This document shows, one piece after another, positions 62,151 through 64,000 of a stretch of 64,000 nt of DNA (position 1 is its first letter; every line of letters starts with the position of its first letter). Both the position numbers and the translations under genes were made by a program. Location: the NCBI RefSeq assembly GCF_036373705.1, contig NC_089856.1:3116001-3180000 (forward strand), read 5' to 3'. Below the pieces are notes generated by a model. It saw only the letters and a list, made by a program, of their open reading frames with translations, was not told the DNA's origin and searched no databases. The DNA is from Amia ocellicauda. Taxonomy: Eukaryota; Chordata; Actinopteri; Amiiformes; Amiidae.

Positions 62151-62709
62151 AGACCATAAGACCATAAGAACATAAGAACAAAGTTTCCAATCGAGAGGGG
62201 ACCATTCGCCCCATCGTGCTCGTTTGGTGTCCATTAATAACTAAGTGATCAAGGATCCTATCCAATCTGTTTTTGAATGTTCCCAAATTGTCTCTTCAGC
62301 CACATCACTGGGGAGTTTGTTCAGATTGTGACGCCTCTCTGTGAGAAGAAGTGTCTCCTGTTTTCTGTCTTGAATGCCTTGAAGCCCAATTTCCATTTGT
62401 GTCCCCGGGTGCGTGTGTCCCTGCTGATCTGGAAAAGCTCCTCTGGTTTGATGTGGTCGATGCCTTTCATGATTTTGAAGACTTGGATCAAGTCCCCACG
62501 TAGTCTCCTCTGTTCCAGGGTGAAAAGGTTCAGTTCCTCAGTCTCTCAGTAGGACATTCCCTTCAGACCTGGAATAAGTCTGGTTGCTCTCCTCTGAACT
62601 GCCTCTAGAGCAGCGATATCTTTCTTGAAGTGTGGAGCCCAGAACTGCACACAGTATCCAGATGAGCTCTAACTAGTGCATTGTACAGTCTGAACATCAC
62701 TGCCCTTGT
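62151..62709 (-). repeat. CR1/L2-like LINE fragment, copy 4 (longest, best preserved)
   Basis: About 560 bases are shared with copy 3 in reverse orientation. It starts with an ACCATAAGA/ACATAAGAAC run, carries TGCTCGTTTGGTGTCCATTA, and ends near TCTGAACATCACTGCCCTTG. The minus strand encodes broken polymerase C-terminal sequence (LFTLEQRRLRGDLIQVFKI, then IKPEELFQ). It is 5'-truncated and inactive. Confidence 0.87.
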
Positions 62710-63715
62710 TCTCAATTCACACTTTTGGTAGCTTTTGTGTTACAAGAAACACACAAAAAAGTCCAGACATGACATCCCTGCCTCCTATTTGGATATTGTT
62801 CAGTGACGATCAAGATTAAATTGAAAAACAAGATTGTACAAAGTGTCACAATAGGGACTCCCGCTGGCACCCCAACCCCCTTCACAACATCCAGCCTCTG
62901 ACGTGGCACGTGACCGCTGGCACAGTCCCTCAGGGGCGGAGCGAGGCGTGTGTCGGTGTGTTTCGGTATTTGGACGTGGCTCATCTCAGCCATGCGCTCT
63001 AGAGAAAGAGATGGGGGGAAGGGATGGGAGAGACGCCACCAGAGTGACCGCCGAGAAGGCCTGACAGAGAGAGAGACGAGAAAAGGAAGGACACAGACAG
63101 ACAAGGGGAGGAAGCAGGGGAAGACAGGAAAACAAACACACTGCAGTGGGAGGAAGGACCACAGACAGGCCTAGGTGGCAGCCTGGTTGGCTATCGGAGA
63201 GCAGGCGGCGAGATAGGCACGAGGGGAGGAAGCGGAAAGTTGGATGTGGGGACAAGTTATTTTTTCCAGTTCCAAGAAATATCCCATTTACACTGGGGTG
63301 GTGGGGGGGCTGACCGACAGGAAATAATTAAGGATAAGAGGGTATAGATTACACACTGTGAGGCAAGGGAGATTCCAAAACATTTTTAACCAACATTTAC
63401 AAGTTACTCTAACCGATATTGTTACTACTACTACCAAGATGTTCACTGTAACCGACTACAGTTACAGTTAGAGTGATGTCATCATGATGGGACGATTGTT
63501 TCTTGTCGAGAGTAAACCCTGAGGACGACAAGGCCGGCAGTTTGGGTTCCCTGAGGTGCCAGAGACTTTAGATTGCAGGTACAAGCCCACTGTTTGGCCC
63601 GGTATTAGACATTAATCAATACATTCTATATATAATGACAGGGATCATTGCAGTCTGCATGTGGGATAAAAACTCAATGAGAAACCAAGCAACACCTTTC
63701 CCTCTTGACACTAGA

Positions 63716-63759
<44 letters not shown>

Positions 63760-64000
63760 GTGAAGATGTGAGTGTATCTTTTTTGGGGCAGTGGGTGGGC
63801 TTTCTCAGTCCCCCACTTGGCCGCTGGAGAAGAACACGAAGCAAAAACCAAACCCAACGCGCTCCGTTGTCTTATTGGAGCTGACAGGACGCTTCATTCG
63901 CTGCGGTGCCGGCTCAGATGTGGCTGTGCGAGGTTGCGTTCTGCCACCTCAGCCCCTTCTTCCCATTTGATGTGGTATTTTGAAGGCTTACACTTTAAGA
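62710..64000. other. Window end, no gene recognised
   Basis: A purine-rich stretch spans 63000-63130 and a (GA)n microsatellite is at 63725-63753. No exon is supported up to the edge. Confidence 0.5.

Noticed and set aside
34480-64000. HOOK2 or another coding gene to the right of JUNB, as in human
   Set aside because: I looked for coiled-coil or hook-domain exons on both strands and saw none; the neighbour may be beyond the window or relocated.

Overview
The window is vertebrate nuclear DNA, most likely from a ray-finned fish. Genes are split by GT-AG introns, CpG-rich promoters sit in AT-richer flanks, and the repeats are typical of fish: Tc1/mariner elements, an L2-tailed tRNA-type SINE, CR1/L2-like LINE fragments and many microsatellites. 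The species cannot be named from sequence alone.

Four genes could be rebuilt exon by exon, all in the left half. They are RTBDN-like retbindin/riboflavin-binding protein (+, coding 2765-6957), RNASEH2A (-, 18907-16697), PRDX2 (+, 22894-24571) and the single-exon immediate-early gene JUNB (-, 33702-32683). Order and relative orientation match the human 19p13.13 block JUNB-PRDX2-RNASEH2A-RTBDN, so this is an ancient conserved neighbourhood. RNASEH2A and PRDX2 diverge from a CpG-rich region with a ZNF143-type motif and a TCTCGCGAGA palindrome. RTBDN and RNASEH2A converge on about 8 kb holding a deleted Tc1 element, an L2 end, a decayed PKN-type protein kinase fragment and an orphan CpG-rich patch. 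A second deleted Tc1 element lies just upstream of the RNASEH2A start, probably in a 5'UTR intron.

JUNB has a TATA/CCAAT/CRE-like promoter (34338-34461). About 1.1 kb past its stop is a cluster of CRE-like sites and a CArG-like site, resembling the serum-response enhancer known downstream of mammalian JunB. From about 34.5 kb to the end (about 29.5 kb) I recognise no protein-coding gene. This part holds microsatellites, two GT- or CTA-rich minisatellites, scattered AP-1 consensus sites, one long CR1/L2-like fragment and weak promoter or exon candidates.

The four genes do not form a pathway: flavin binding in the retina, removal of ribonucleotides from DNA, peroxide reduction, and AP-1 transcription. 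I found no convincing undescribed system. The most unusual items are a perfect 40-bp-arm palindrome in an RNASEH2A intron, the PKN-like pseudogene and the JUNB 3' regulatory cluster.
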